Shown: positions 1-6,952 of the stretch, piece after piece
Layout of the letters: each line of letters opens with the position of its first letter
Position numbering within the stretch: position 1 is the first letter of the stretch
Assembly: GCA_937982605.1 (NCBI GenBank)
Contig: CALJLC010000087.1
Span: 1 to 11,571, forward strand
Reading direction: 5' to 3'
Length of the DNA stretch: 11,571 nt
Origin: an uncultured Gemmatimonadales bacterium
Lineage (GTDB): Bacteria > Gemmatimonadota > Gemmatimonadetes > Longimicrobiales > Gaopeijiaceae
Program-made: the position numbers and the translations under genes
The notes under the pieces: generated by a model
Database searches by the model: none
Told to the model about the DNA's origin: nothing
Seen by the model: only the letters and a program-made list of their open reading frames with translations

Positions 1-50
1 TCGACATTCCTAGGAAAATTCTGTCACGTCCCCAGGCGCGAAGGCGGAGC
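1..50 (+). promoter_or_regulatory. Leader upstream of pilM with Shine-Dalgarno; promoter not resolved
   Basis: These 50 bases precede the pilM start codon. Positions 7-21 are clearly more A/T-rich than the rest of the window and include the perfect 10-base palindrome TTCCTAGGAA at 7-16. An AAGG at 41-44, six bases before the ATG, or a GGAG at 46-49 can serve as ribosome binding site. I could not match a convincing -35/-10 pair. The AT-rich patch is the likeliest place for part of a pil operon promoter, but the window starts too close to judge. Confidence 0.3.
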
Positions 51-1085
51 ATGGGCCTCTTCGGACGAAAGCGCACGGTGATCGGGCTCGACATCGGGTC
101 CGGATTCGTGAAAGTCGTGGAGATGGATCACTCCGGCGATCAGCCCGAGGTGGTCCGCGTCGCGATGCGCCCCCTCCTGCCCGACGCGATCGTGGAGGGC
201 GAGATCATGGATTACGGTCTCGTCTCCGACGCCGTCCGCGGCCTCTTCCAGGACCTCGGCATGAAGGGCGCCGAGGTCGTGACTGCGGTCGGCGGCCACG
301 ACGTGATCATCAAGAAGATCGAGATGGATCGGATGAAGGAGTCCGACGCTCGAGAGGTGATCAAGTGGGAGGCCGAGCAGCACGTTCCGTTCGACATCAA
401 GAGCGTCGAGCTCGACTTCCAGATCCTCGACCCCAACGGGGACTCCATGCAGATGGAGGTCCTCCTCGTGGCGGCCAAGCGGGAGCTCATCGACAACAAG
501 GTCGGGCTCCTCCAGGACGCGGGGGTGGAACCGGTGGTGATCGACGTCGACGCCTTCGCGCTGCACAACGCCTTCGAGCACAACTACCCCGACGCCCAGG
601 AGGGCATCGTGGCGCTCGTCAACGTCGGTCACGAGACGACGAGCGTCAGCATCCTGGAAGACGGTGTGCCGATCCTGACCCGCGACATCCCGTTCGGCTC
701 CCGGAAGATCCGGGAGGACCTCCAGCGCGAGCGCGGGCTCACCGCCGAGCAGGCCGAGGACGTCGTGCAGGCGCGCGAGACCGCCGCCGACCTGGAGAGC
801 TTCGTGCAGGCATCGGCCGACGAGGTCGCGGTCGGTATCGAGCGGGCGAGCGCGTTCCTCATGACCAGGGAAGACGGGAATTCCGTGGGTCGCATCTTCC
901 TGAGCGGAGGTGGGGCGCGCATTCCCGGCATGAGCCAGACGCTCGCGCAGCGCATGAACGTCGAGACCGAGGTCGTGAACCCCTTCGAGCGCGTTCCGGT
1001 GGCCCCGGACGCCGCGCAGGGCTTCACGCTCGATGAAGCGGCACCGATGTTGCTTCTCCCACTCGGGCTCGCCCTCCGGGCCTAG
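51..1085 (+). CDS. pilM: Type IV pilus assembly protein PilM (actin-like ATPase)
   Basis: The 344-residue product is a cytoplasmic actin/FtsA-fold protein that docks on the N-terminus of PilN and anchors the inner-membrane alignment complex of the type IV pilus. Visible fold marks are the phosphate-1 motif IGLDIGS at residues 11-17, a phosphate-2-like stretch LVNVGHETTSVSI from about residue 189, and the adenosine loop IFLSGGGARIPGM at 282-294. Length is normal for PilM (about 340-360). The phosphate-2 segment has Asn191 where actin-like ATPases usually have Asp. The ATG is preceded by AAGG at a good distance, and the motif near residue 11 excludes a later start. It heads the operon, and pilN begins 18 bases after its stop. 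Identification rests on the fold motifs plus the intact pilMNOPQ order. Confidence 0.96.
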   Translation: MGLFGRKRTVIGLDIGSGFVKVVEMDHSGDQPEVVRVAMRPLLPDAIVEGEIMDYGLVSDAVRGLFQDLGMKGAEVVTAVGGHDVIIKKIEMDRMKESDAREVIKWEAEQHVPFDIKSVELDFQILDPNGDSMQMEVLLVAAKRELIDNKVGLLQDAGVEPVVIDVDAFALHNAFEHNYPDAQEGIVALVNVGHETTSVSILEDGVPILTRDIPFGSRKIREDLQRERGLTAEQAEDVVQARETAADLESFVQASADEVAVGIERASAFLMTREDGNSVGRIFLSGGGARIPGMSQTLAQRMNVETEVVNPFERVPVAPDAAQGFTLDEAAPMLLLPLGLALRA

Positions 1086-1103
1086 GACGAGGACAGCGAT
1101 ACC

Positions 1104-1814
1104 GTGATCGAAGTCAATCTTCTACCGGGCGGTAAGAAGGGGAGCGGCGGAGGCCGCAATCCCTTCGCCGGGCTGACCGACGCCATCAAGTCCCTGGGGA
1201 GCCGAGGCGGGGGCGGCGGAGGCGGTGGCGGCACGGATCCGTACCAGCTCTTCTTCGTCGCCGCGGCGGCCGTGGCCATCGGGTACGTCGCGTTCCAGTA
1301 CGTCCGCCTGGGCGCGGAGACCGAGGAGCTCGAGGTCGCCATCGGCGTCGCGGAGCAGGACTCGATCCAGAACGCCGGGGTGATCAGCCAGATCAACCAG
1401 CTGCAGGCCCAGGGCGACTCGATCGAGACGCGCGTCGCGGTCATCCAGGAGATCGACCGCCACCGGTACGTCTGGCCCCACATCCTCGACGAGATCGCGG
1501 CCGCGGTTCCGGACTACACCTGGTTGCGCGAGATCCTCTACCAGGCCGACGGCCCTCAGGTGCGGATCGGCGGCCGGGCCGGCTCGATCTTCGCGATCAC
1601 GAACTTCATGAACCGTCTGGAGGCGTCACGCTTCCTCCGGTCCGTGAATCCGGAGACCATCCAGGAGGTGGCTTCCGAGGGTGACCCCAACGACCTGGTG
1701 TTCCTCTTCGAGCTGACGCTGATGTACGACCAGCCGCCGATCGAGGAGCTCGAGACGGTGCCGCTCTTCGAAGAGGGCACGAGCCAGGCTCAGAACGCGG
1801 CGCCGGGGAACTGA
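1104..1814 (+). CDS. pilN: Type IV pilus inner-membrane assembly protein PilN
   Basis: PilN is a bitopic inner-membrane protein. Its cytoplasmic N-terminal peptide binds PilM and its periplasmic part pairs with PilO. The 236-residue product opens with MIEVNLLPG, the family's PilM-binding signature (VNLLP at residues 4-8). This fixes the GTG start at 1104, with GAGGA at 1089-1093 as a somewhat distant ribosome binding site. A cytoplasmic linker of about 40 residues follows, including nine consecutive glycines at 35-43. The membrane helix is at about 48-66, then a coiled-coil-like stretch rich in Glu, Gln and Leu at about 70-125, and a ferredoxin-like periplasmic domain. The last 25 or so residues are acidic and look disordered. 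The glycine linker is longer than in the PilN proteins I know, where the helix comes soon after the NLLP peptide. One base separates its stop from pilO. Confidence 0.95.
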   Translation: MIEVNLLPGGKKGSGGGRNPFAGLTDAIKSLGSRGGGGGGGGGTDPYQLFFVAAAAVAIGYVAFQYVRLGAETEELEVAIGVAEQDSIQNAGVISQINQLQAQGDSIETRVAVIQEIDRHRYVWPHILDEIAAAVPDYTWLREILYQADGPQVRIGGRAGSIFAITNFMNRLEASRFLRSVNPETIQEVASEGDPNDLVFLFELTLMYDQPPIEELETVPLFEEGTSQAQNAAPGN

Positions 1815-1815
1815 C

Positions 1816-2430
1816 ATGGCCTGGTACAACCCGACGGACCCGACCCAGCGCAACTGGATGATCGCAGGACTCGTCGTCCTGCTCCTGGTCGTCCCGTTCA
1901 ACATGTACTGGCGGACGCCGAAGATCGCGGACAACGACGTGCTCCGGGATCGCCTCGAGACGCTCGACGTCCAGAACCGCCAGGCCCAGGTCATCATCGC
2001 GCGTGGCGGCGTGGACGAGCTCCGCCGGCGGATGGACCAGTACACGCGTCACGTCGACCGTCTCGAGGAGCTCATCCCGGGACAGGAAGAGATCGCGACG
2101 CTGCTCAACGACATCCAGGCGGTGGCGCGTCAGTCGGGCGTGGACCCGCTCAGCCTCGATCCGGAGCCGCCCCCGCAGGCCGGCCCGTATCAGAGGACCG
2201 GATATCAGATGACCGTCGTGGGTGAGTACCACGACGTGGCGCGCTTCCTCACGGAGATCGCGAGCCTGCCGCGCATCGTGACCCCGGTGCAGATGGACGT
2301 CACGCTCTTCGGCAACCCGCAGTCCCGCCCCGAAATGGAGTTCCCGGTGCAGGCATCGTTCCGCATCGAGACGTACGTGCTCCCCGATCAGACGGCGCTG
2401 CCCACGCAGATGCCCGGGGAGGGAGGCTGA
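1816..2430 (+). CDS. pilO: Type IV pilus inner-membrane assembly protein PilO
   Basis: PilO pairs with PilN through similar coiled coils and a ferredoxin-like periplasmic fold, and passes contact to PilP. The 204-residue product has a short polar N-terminus, one membrane helix at about residues 14-31, and a charged heptad-like stretch at about 42-95. The family-typical segment ELIPGQEEIATLLNDIQ follows at about 90-106, then a Pro-rich link and the periplasmic domain. The C-terminus is Pro/Gly-rich and probably unstructured. The ATG is preceded by GGGGA at 1805-1809, inside the end of pilN, so translation is probably coupled to pilN. Two bases separate its stop from pilP. Sequence identity to PilO is modest, as usual for the family; order and architecture carry the call. 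Confidence 0.94.
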   Translation: MAWYNPTDPTQRNWMIAGLVVLLLVVPFNMYWRTPKIADNDVLRDRLETLDVQNRQAQVIIARGGVDELRRRMDQYTRHVDRLEELIPGQEEIATLLNDIQAVARQSGVDPLSLDPEPPPQAGPYQRTGYQMTVVGEYHDVARFLTEIASLPRIVTPVQMDVTLFGNPQSRPEMEFPVQASFRIETYVLPDQTALPTQMPGEGG

Positions 2431-2432
2431 TC

Positions 2433-2900
2433 ATGACCCGATCCGTGACCGGGGGCGCGCTCGCCGTTCTCGTCTTCGCTCCCGCGGTGGCGGCGCAGAA
2501 CCCGCCGCCGCAGCAGCAACAGCAGCAGCAGGCCGAGCTCGTCTTCGAGCGGGAGATCTTCTCGTACCCGTCGTTCACGCGGCGCAATCCCTTCCGGCCG
2601 CTCAGCGGGCCGGGCGGCTCGCTGCGCTTCGAGGCGCTCAGCCTCATCGGGATCATGTATTCGGCCGACGGCGCCAACAGCGTGGCCGTCCTTTCGACCG
2701 GAGGCGTGACCGTGAACGAAGACGGCACGACCGCGCCGATCGAAGGCGACGCCTTCTACCTGAAGGTGGGTGAGCGAATCGGCAACGTCACGATCGTCCA
2801 GATCCGTCGAGACGCGGTCGTGGTTGATGTACAGGAATTCGACGCGATCGAGCGTCGCACGATGAACTTCGTTTCCAGGCGCCAGGGAGGCACCCCATGA
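2433..2900 (+). CDS. pilP: PilP-like periplasmic linker protein of the pilus complex
   Basis: PilP bridges the PilN/PilO subcomplex to the periplasmic domains of the PilQ secretin. The 155-residue product has a Sec-type N-terminus with Arg3, a hydrophobic core at about 8-20 and a likely cleavage after AVAA at residue 21. A low-complexity linker follows, with three prolines and seven glutamines (24-33). The PilP hallmark RRNPFRPL is at 50-57, and a small beta-rich domain fills about 65-150. Proteobacterial PilP is normally a lipoprotein, but no cysteine follows the signal here, so this form should be soluble or held by protein contacts. A strong GGAGG lies six bases before the ATG. Its TGA overlaps the pilQ start by four bases (ATGA). 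The call relies on the RNPF motif and position between pilO and pilQ. Confidence 0.88.
   Translation: MTRSVTGGALAVLVFAPAVAAQNPPPQQQQQQQAELVFEREIFSYPSFTRRNPFRPLSGPGGSLRFEALSLIGIMYSADGANSVAVLSTGGVTVNEDGTTAPIEGDAFYLKVGERIGNVTIVQIRRDAVVVDVQEFDAIERRTMNFVSRRQGGTP
2511..2531 (+). repeat. CAG/CAA codon tract encoding seven glutamines in pilP
   Basis: Seven tandem CAG-type codons, with one CAA as the third, follow three CCG codons. They encode Q27-Q33 in the linker between the PilP signal peptide and its folded part. A short triplet tract like this is prone to in-frame length change and would alter only the tether length. It is coding, not a separate element. Confidence 0.6.
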
Positions 2901-4615
2901 CGTCGTTGTTCGCTCTTTGGGCGGGCACGCTCCTGGCCTTCGGCGGGCCCGTCACCGAGGTGACGATCACACCGATGGCTTCGCAGACGAGCGTCCTCAT
3001 CGCGGTCGACGGCGACGTCGAGTTCCGCGACTTCACCATGGAGGGGCCGCACCGCCTGGTCGTCGACTTGATGGGGGCACGGCACGCCCTCCCGCAGGAC
3101 GACTTCGCCGCGGTCAATCGCGGCGGGATCGTCTCGATGCGTACCAGCCAGTACTCCGACGACGTCGTGCGCATGGTCTTCGTGCTCGACCGCAAGCTCG
3201 GGTACACGGTCGTCACCGACCCGCGGGGTCTCCGGATCTCGCTCGAGAATCCCACGGGTGACTTCGAGCCGTGGTCCTCGGGTGCGACGTCCGCTCCGTC
3301 CTTCGACCCGACGGCCCTCGTGCCGGTCCAGGCGGCTCCGCAGGCCCAGGAGGCCCGCCGGATCTCGGTGACGTGGACCGAGGCGCCGATCAACGACGTC
3401 CTGCTGGCCTTCGCGGCCTTCTCGGGTCGCTCGATCGTGCCCGGCTCGAACGTGACGGGCTTCGTCACCGCGGACATCAACGACCAGCCGTGGGACATCG
3501 CGCTGCGCACGATCCTGCAGGGGCAGGGTCTGGCGGCGGCGGAGCAGGAGTCCGGCATCATCCGCGTCGACAACATCGCGGACCTCAACGAGCGCGAGGG
3601 GATCGAGCCGATCTTCACGCGGTCGTACCGGGTTTCGTTCATCACGGCGTCCGAGGCGGAGCTCGCCATCACGCCGATGATCACCGAGCGCGGGAGCATC
3701 ACCTCCAGCGCGTCGACGAACACGCTGATCGTCTCCGACATCCAGCGCATTCACGACGACGTCCAGGCGCTGATCGGACAGATCGACATCGAGACGCCGC
3801 AGGTGTCGATCCAGGCCAAGATCATCTTCGTGAACCGCACCGACCTCGACGAGTTCGGGGTCACGTACGAGCTCAAGGATTCGCGCGGCAACCAGTTCAA
3901 CCAGCTCTCGAGCGGTCAGGCCGACCTCGACGGCGACGGCGTGCTCGAGCCGGTCACGGACCCCGTCGTGCTGCTCGGCGGCAACTCCATCGCCGCGCTC
4001 GGTAACGCCACCGCGCGCGTCACCGCTCCGACGCTTCAGCTGATGAGCTCGCTCGTGCTCGGGCGGCACCAGCTCCTCGGCTTCATCGACGCGCTGCAGT
4101 CGATGCAGCTCTCCGACGTGGAGGCCGCACCGCAGGTGACGGTGCTCGACAACCAGACGGCGGACATCCTCGTCGGTGAGATCACGCCCATCCGTACGAT
4201 CGACGCGGGCGCCGGCGGCGGCGGTGGCGGTGCGGGAGGCGGTGCCCAGTTCCCGACCGCGCAGGTGGCGCAGCAGGAGACCGGTATCAAGCTCCAGGCG
4301 ACGCCCCACGTGACCGGGACGAACCAGATCCTCCTCGAGGTCCTGGCCGAGCGGTCCGCGGCTGAGCTCGCCGACTCCGACGCCGGCTTCATCTTCCGGA
4401 CGCAGCGCGCGCAAACGCGCGTTCTCGTCCGCGACGGGGAGACGGTGGTGATCGGTGGCCTCACGCAGACGGAGCGGACCGAAGCGCTCTCCGGGGTTCC
4501 GCTGCTGATGGACCTGCCGCTCATCGGAGCGCTCTTCCGGGTCCGCCGGGAGAACCAGATCCAGCGCGACCTGATCATCCTGGTCACGCCGAACATCGTT
4601 CGCAGCGGCCTCTAG
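2897..4615 (+). CDS. pilQ: Type IV pilus secretin PilQ
   Basis: PilQ forms the multimeric outer-membrane gate through which the pilus passes. The 572-residue product has a short hydrophobic export signal (about 4-17), one AMIN domain (about 19-118) likely to bind peptidoglycan, and a Pro/Ala linker. An STN/N0-type domain follows at about 156-227, a secretin N1 (KH-like) domain at about 240-297, and the C-terminal secretin channel from about 303. The gate carries the near-universal signature VPLLMDLPLIGALFR at 534-548. A glycine/alanine stretch at about 438-449 interrupts the channel domain after the VLDNQTADILVG segment. The protein is shorter than typical proteobacterial PilQ, with one AMIN copy instead of two. 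The start is fixed by AGGGAGG at 2884-2890, six bases before the ATG. Oddly, the signal n-region contains no Lys or Arg. Confidence 0.97.
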   Translation: MTSLFALWAGTLLAFGGPVTEVTITPMASQTSVLIAVDGDVEFRDFTMEGPHRLVVDLMGARHALPQDDFAAVNRGGIVSMRTSQYSDDVVRMVFVLDRKLGYTVVTDPRGLRISLENPTGDFEPWSSGATSAPSFDPTALVPVQAAPQAQEARRISVTWTEAPINDVLLAFAAFSGRSIVPGSNVTGFVTADINDQPWDIALRTILQGQGLAAAEQESGIIRVDNIADLNEREGIEPIFTRSYRVSFITASEAELAITPMITERGSITSSASTNTLIVSDIQRIHDDVQALIGQIDIETPQVSIQAKIIFVNRTDLDEFGVTYELKDSRGNQFNQLSSGQADLDGDGVLEPVTDPVVLLGGNSIAALGNATARVTAPTLQLMSSLVLGRHQLLGFIDALQSMQLSDVEAAPQVTVLDNQTADILVGEITPIRTIDAGAGGGGGGAGGGAQFPTAQVAQQETGIKLQATPHVTGTNQILLEVLAERSAAELADSDAGFIFRTQRAQTRVLVRDGETVVIGGLTQTERTEALSGVPLLMDLPLIGALFRVRRENQIQRDLIILVTPNIVRSGL

Positions 4616-4636
4616 GACCCGCCAGGGAAACGACCG

Positions 4637-5083
4637 ATGATGCCAACGGAGCGCCCGACCCGAAGCAGAGCCGCGTACGTCGGGCTCGTCCTTCTCGGCA
4701 GCGTCGCCCTCGGGGCGTGCCGAGGCGAGAACCTCTTCTCTCTCGCGGGCGGGCTGACCGGCGGTCAGCCGACGGTGGAGATCACCGCGCCGACGAGCGG
4801 AGCGACGCAGGTCGTCGGTGACTCGGTGCTGGTCCTCGCGAGCATCGAGGCCCCGGCCGGTGTGATCACGATCGACTTCCGCGCCACGTATGTGGATTCC
4901 ATCGGAGGGCCCGCCTACACCTCCGAGACCCAGTCCGGGGGCAACGCGATCTCGGTCGCGGTGACGAACCGGCTGCGCGCCGTCGCGGGGCAGCGAGAAG
5001 GTGAGGCGTACATCGTCGTCGAGGCGACCGACGTCGCGGGCCAGCAGGGCATCGACTCCGTCAAGGTCACCATCAACAACTGA
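4637..5083 (+). CDS. Small lipoprotein with Ig-like domain, function unknown
   Basis: I do not recognise a named family. The 148-residue product has an Arg-rich N-terminus, a hydrophobic stretch at about 13-25 and a lipobox LGAC ending at Cys28, so it is predicted to be a diacylglyceryl-anchored lipoprotein. Cys28 is the only cysteine. The residue after it is Arg, not the Asp inner-membrane retention signal, so outer-membrane sorting is plausible. Residues from about 45 to the end show the alternating beta pattern of a bacterial Ig-like domain: PTVEITAPTSGATQVVGDSV near the start and a terminal GIDSVKVTIN strand. The gene begins 21 bases after pilQ, with AGGGA at 4624-4628 as ribosome binding site, and two hairpins follow its stop, so it is the last gene of the pil operon. 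A role as secretin accessory or pilotin-like factor is inferred from position alone. Confidence 0.8.
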   Translation: MMPTERPTRSRAAYVGLVLLGSVALGACRGENLFSLAGGLTGGQPTVEITAPTSGATQVVGDSVLVLASIEAPAGVITIDFRATYVDSIGGPAYTSETQSGGNAISVAVTNRLRAVAGQREGEAYIVVEATDVAGQQGIDSVKVTINN

Positions 5084-5089
5084 TCCGGT

Positions 5090-5109
5090 CCGGGCCGCTC
5101 GCGGCCCGG
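5090..5109 (+). terminator. GC-rich hairpin just after the lipoprotein gene
   Basis: An eight-base perfect stem, CCGGGCCG paired with CGGCCCGG, closes a CTCG tetraloop seven bases after the lipoprotein stop codon. No U-rich tract follows, so alone it is not a canonical terminator. It may protect the 3' end of the pil transcript or help the stronger hairpin 13 bases downstream. Confidence 0.5.
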
Positions 5110-5122
5110 CATCGAGACGACT

Positions 5123-5162
5123 GCGAAGGCCCGGCACCTGCCGGGCCTTCGCGTGTTCTTTT
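5123..5162 (+). terminator. Intrinsic terminator between the pil operon and aroC
   Basis: A thirteen-base-pair perfect stem at 5123-5135 and 5140-5152 (GCGAAGGCCCGGC with its complement) closes an ACCT tetraloop. It is followed by GTGTTCTTTT at 5153-5162, a U-rich tract. This is the best intrinsic terminator in the window and marks the end of the pil transcript. The tract ends only six bases before the aroC ATG, so any transcript of aroC starting upstream must pass through it. It could therefore act as an attenuator or leaky terminator as well as an operon boundary. Confidence 0.85.
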
Positions 5163-5168
5163 CCAGAC

Positions 5169-6374
5169 ATGCCACACTTCTCCTTCCGCACCGCAGGCGA
5201 ATCGCACGGCCGGGCCCTCACCGCGCTCGTGGAGGGCGTCCCGGCGGGGCTGCCCCTGGAGGTCGAGCGCGACGTCGACCCGGAGCTGGCGCGCCGGCAG
5301 GCCGGGTACGGTCGCGGTCGCCGCATGCAGATCGAATCCGACCGGGCGGAGCTGCTGAGCGGCGTGCGGCTCGGGGAGACGCTCGGCTCGCCGATCTCGA
5401 TGCTGATCTGGAACCGGGACTGGGAGAACTGGACGACCGCGATGGCGCACGAAGCGCCACCCGAGGACGTGAATCCCAAGGCGCTCCGACCCCACTACCT
5501 CCCCCGTCCGGGCCACGCGGACCTCGTGGGCGCGTTCAAGTACGACCGCCGCGACGTGCGCGACGTCCTGGAGCGGGCGAGCGCCCGGGAGACCGCCGCC
5601 CGGGTGGCGTGCGGGGCGGTGGCCAAGCGCCTGCTCTCCGAGCTCGGGGTGCGCGTGGGGAGCCACGTCACCTCCATCGGCGACGTGGAGTGCGCGCCGG
5701 CGGAGCTGCCGGTCGACCTCAACGAGGTGGCGGACGCGAGCCCGGTGCGGTGTCTCGACCCCGAAGCCGAGACTCGCATGACGGACGCCATCGACGCGGC
5801 CAAGGAGCGCGGCGACACGCTCGGCGGGGTGTTCGAGGTGGTCGCCACCGGGGTCCCGGTGGGGCTCGGCAGCTACGTCTCCTGGGACCGCAAGCTGGAC
5901 GGCCGCCTGGCGCAGGCGGTGATGTCGATCCAGGCCGTGAAGGGCGTCGAGCTCGGTGTCGGCTTCGGCGGCGCATTCCGCCCCGGCTCGCAGGTGCACG
6001 ATCCGATCGTGCGCGACGACACGCTGCGTCGGGGAGGCGGCATGTCCCGCGCGTCGAACCGCGCGGGAGGTCTCGAGGGGGGCGTCACGACCGGTCAGCC
6101 ACTCGTCGTCCGCGGCGCCATGAAGCCGATCGCCACGCTCAGGAGCCGTCTGCCGAGCGTCGACCTGCGGGACGGCTCCACTGGGGACGCCGCGGTCGAG
6201 CGCAGCGACGTGTGCGCGGTCCCCGCGGCCGGCGTCGTCGGGGAGGCGATGGTGGCGCTGGTGCTCGCGGACGCCCTGCTGGAGAAGTTCGGCGGAGACT
6301 CCGTCTCGGAGGTCCGCCGCAATCGGGAGGGCTTCGTCACCCACCTCTCGGAGCGGGGATTCGGGCCGCGTTGA
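5169..6374 (+). CDS. aroC: Chorismate synthase
   Basis: AroC catalyses the last shikimate step, turning 5-enolpyruvylshikimate-3-phosphate into chorismate with reduced FMN, in the cytoplasm. The 401-residue product carries the family marks in order: FRTAGESHG near the N-terminus (GESHG at 10-14), RRQAGYGRG from residue 42, ERASARETAARV from 135, and MSRASNRAGGLEGG from 292. The long RRQ-GYGRG form resembles actinobacterial and Firmicutes enzymes more than the short enterobacterial type. The ATG at 5169 is the natural start, since the GESHG motif normally lies about 10 residues in. The frame is open further upstream, but that part reads as Arg/Ser-rich noise across the terminator. No Shine-Dalgarno is visible before it (TTTTCCAGAC). 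Its TGA overlaps the TTG start of aroK. Confidence 0.97.
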   Translation: MPHFSFRTAGESHGRALTALVEGVPAGLPLEVERDVDPELARRQAGYGRGRRMQIESDRAELLSGVRLGETLGSPISMLIWNRDWENWTTAMAHEAPPEDVNPKALRPHYLPRPGHADLVGAFKYDRRDVRDVLERASARETAARVACGAVAKRLLSELGVRVGSHVTSIGDVECAPAELPVDLNEVADASPVRCLDPEAETRMTDAIDAAKERGDTLGGVFEVVATGVPVGLGSYVSWDRKLDGRLAQAVMSIQAVKGVELGVGFGGAFRPGSQVHDPIVRDDTLRRGGGMSRASNRAGGLEGGVTTGQPLVVRGAMKPIATLRSRLPSVDLRDGSTGDAAVERSDVCAVPAAGVVGEAMVALVLADALLEKFGGDSVSEVRRNREGFVTHLSERGFGPR

Positions 6375-6952
6375 CCGCCCGCGTGCCACCTTCGCATCCC
6401 GCACCCGGCGGTGCCGGTCCGGCGTGGCGCCGCGTGCTGCTGGTCGGCTTCATGGGTGCGGGGAAGAGCGCGGTCGGGTCGCGTCTGGCCACGGCGCTCG
6501 GCTACCGCTTCGTCGACGTGGATGCGCTCCTGGAGGGGGAGGCGGGCTCTTCGGTGGCCGAGATCTTCGCCCGGGAGGGGGAGGAGGGGTTCCGTCGCCG
6601 GGAGGCCGATGCGGTCGAGCGGCTCCTTCGACAGGACGGCGTCGTGATCGCACCCGGCGGGGGTTGGGCCGCGGAGCCGGGGCGGCTCGGGGGGGTGCCG
6701 GCGGACACGGCGACGGTGTGGCTTCGCGTCGGCGCCGAGGAAGCGGTCCGGCGCGTTTCCGCCCAGCCCGGCGTCCGCCCGCTCCTCGACGTCGCGGACG
6801 CGCTCGGCACCGCGCGCGAGCTCCTCGAGCGGCGCACGCCCCGGTACCGTGAGGCACGCTTCGGAGTGGACACGGAACGTTCCTCGGTAGAAGATGTGAC
6901 GGCGCGAATTCTGGAGATCCTCCGCGCCGACCCCCCGCAGACCACGGACTGA
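6371..6952 (+). CDS. aroK: Shikimate kinase
   Basis: AroK phosphorylates shikimate with ATP, two steps before AroC. The 193-residue product is a P-loop kinase of normal size. With residues counted from the TTG start, it has Walker A GFMGAGKS at 26-33, FVDVD at 47-51 with the shikimate-binding Asp51, FRRRE with Arg75, the GGG loop at 96-98, lid RPLL at 136-139, and the Arg-rich RRTPRYREAR segment at 154-163. I place the start at TTG 6371, where it overlaps the aroC stop as TTGA. GTG at 6383 would give 189 residues, and GTG at 6434 would start close to the P-loop. All three keep the catalytic core, so the exact start is uncertain. The approximately 20-residue Pro/Gly-rich lead is extra to the fold. 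The next gene starts directly after its stop. Confidence 0.93.
   Translation: MTARVPPSHPAPGGAGPAWRRVLLVGFMGAGKSAVGSRLATALGYRFVDVDALLEGEAGSSVAEIFAREGEEGFRRREADAVERLLRQDGVVIAPGGGWAAEPGRLGGVPADTATVWLRVGAEEAVRRVSAQPGVRPLLDVADALGTARELLERRTPRYREARFGVDTERSSVEDVTARILEILRADPPQTTD

Noticed and set aside
1..30. Possible promoter from TCGACA and the AT-rich patch
   Set aside because: TCGACA resembles a -35 hexamer, but no -10-like hexamer lies 16-18 bases further on. The window begins here, so there is too little sequence to decide.
5001..5168. Upstream extension of the aroC frame adding 56 residues
   Set aside because: The added part is Arg/Ser-rich noise crossing the lipoprotein end and both hairpins. 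The GESHG motif sits at its normal distance from the ATG at 5169.
2756..5479. Minus-strand open frame of 907 codons across pilP, pilQ, the lipoprotein and aroC
   Set aside because: Its product is rich in Arg, Asp, Val and Leu with no recognisable domain, and it lies opposite genes with clear motifs. Long antisense frames of this kind arise from GC-rich third positions.
5153..6370. Upstream extension of the aroK frame as a 599-residue protein
   Set aside because: All residues before about 6371 are an out-of-frame reading of aroC with Arg/Gly-rich composition. The kinase fold begins after the aroC stop.
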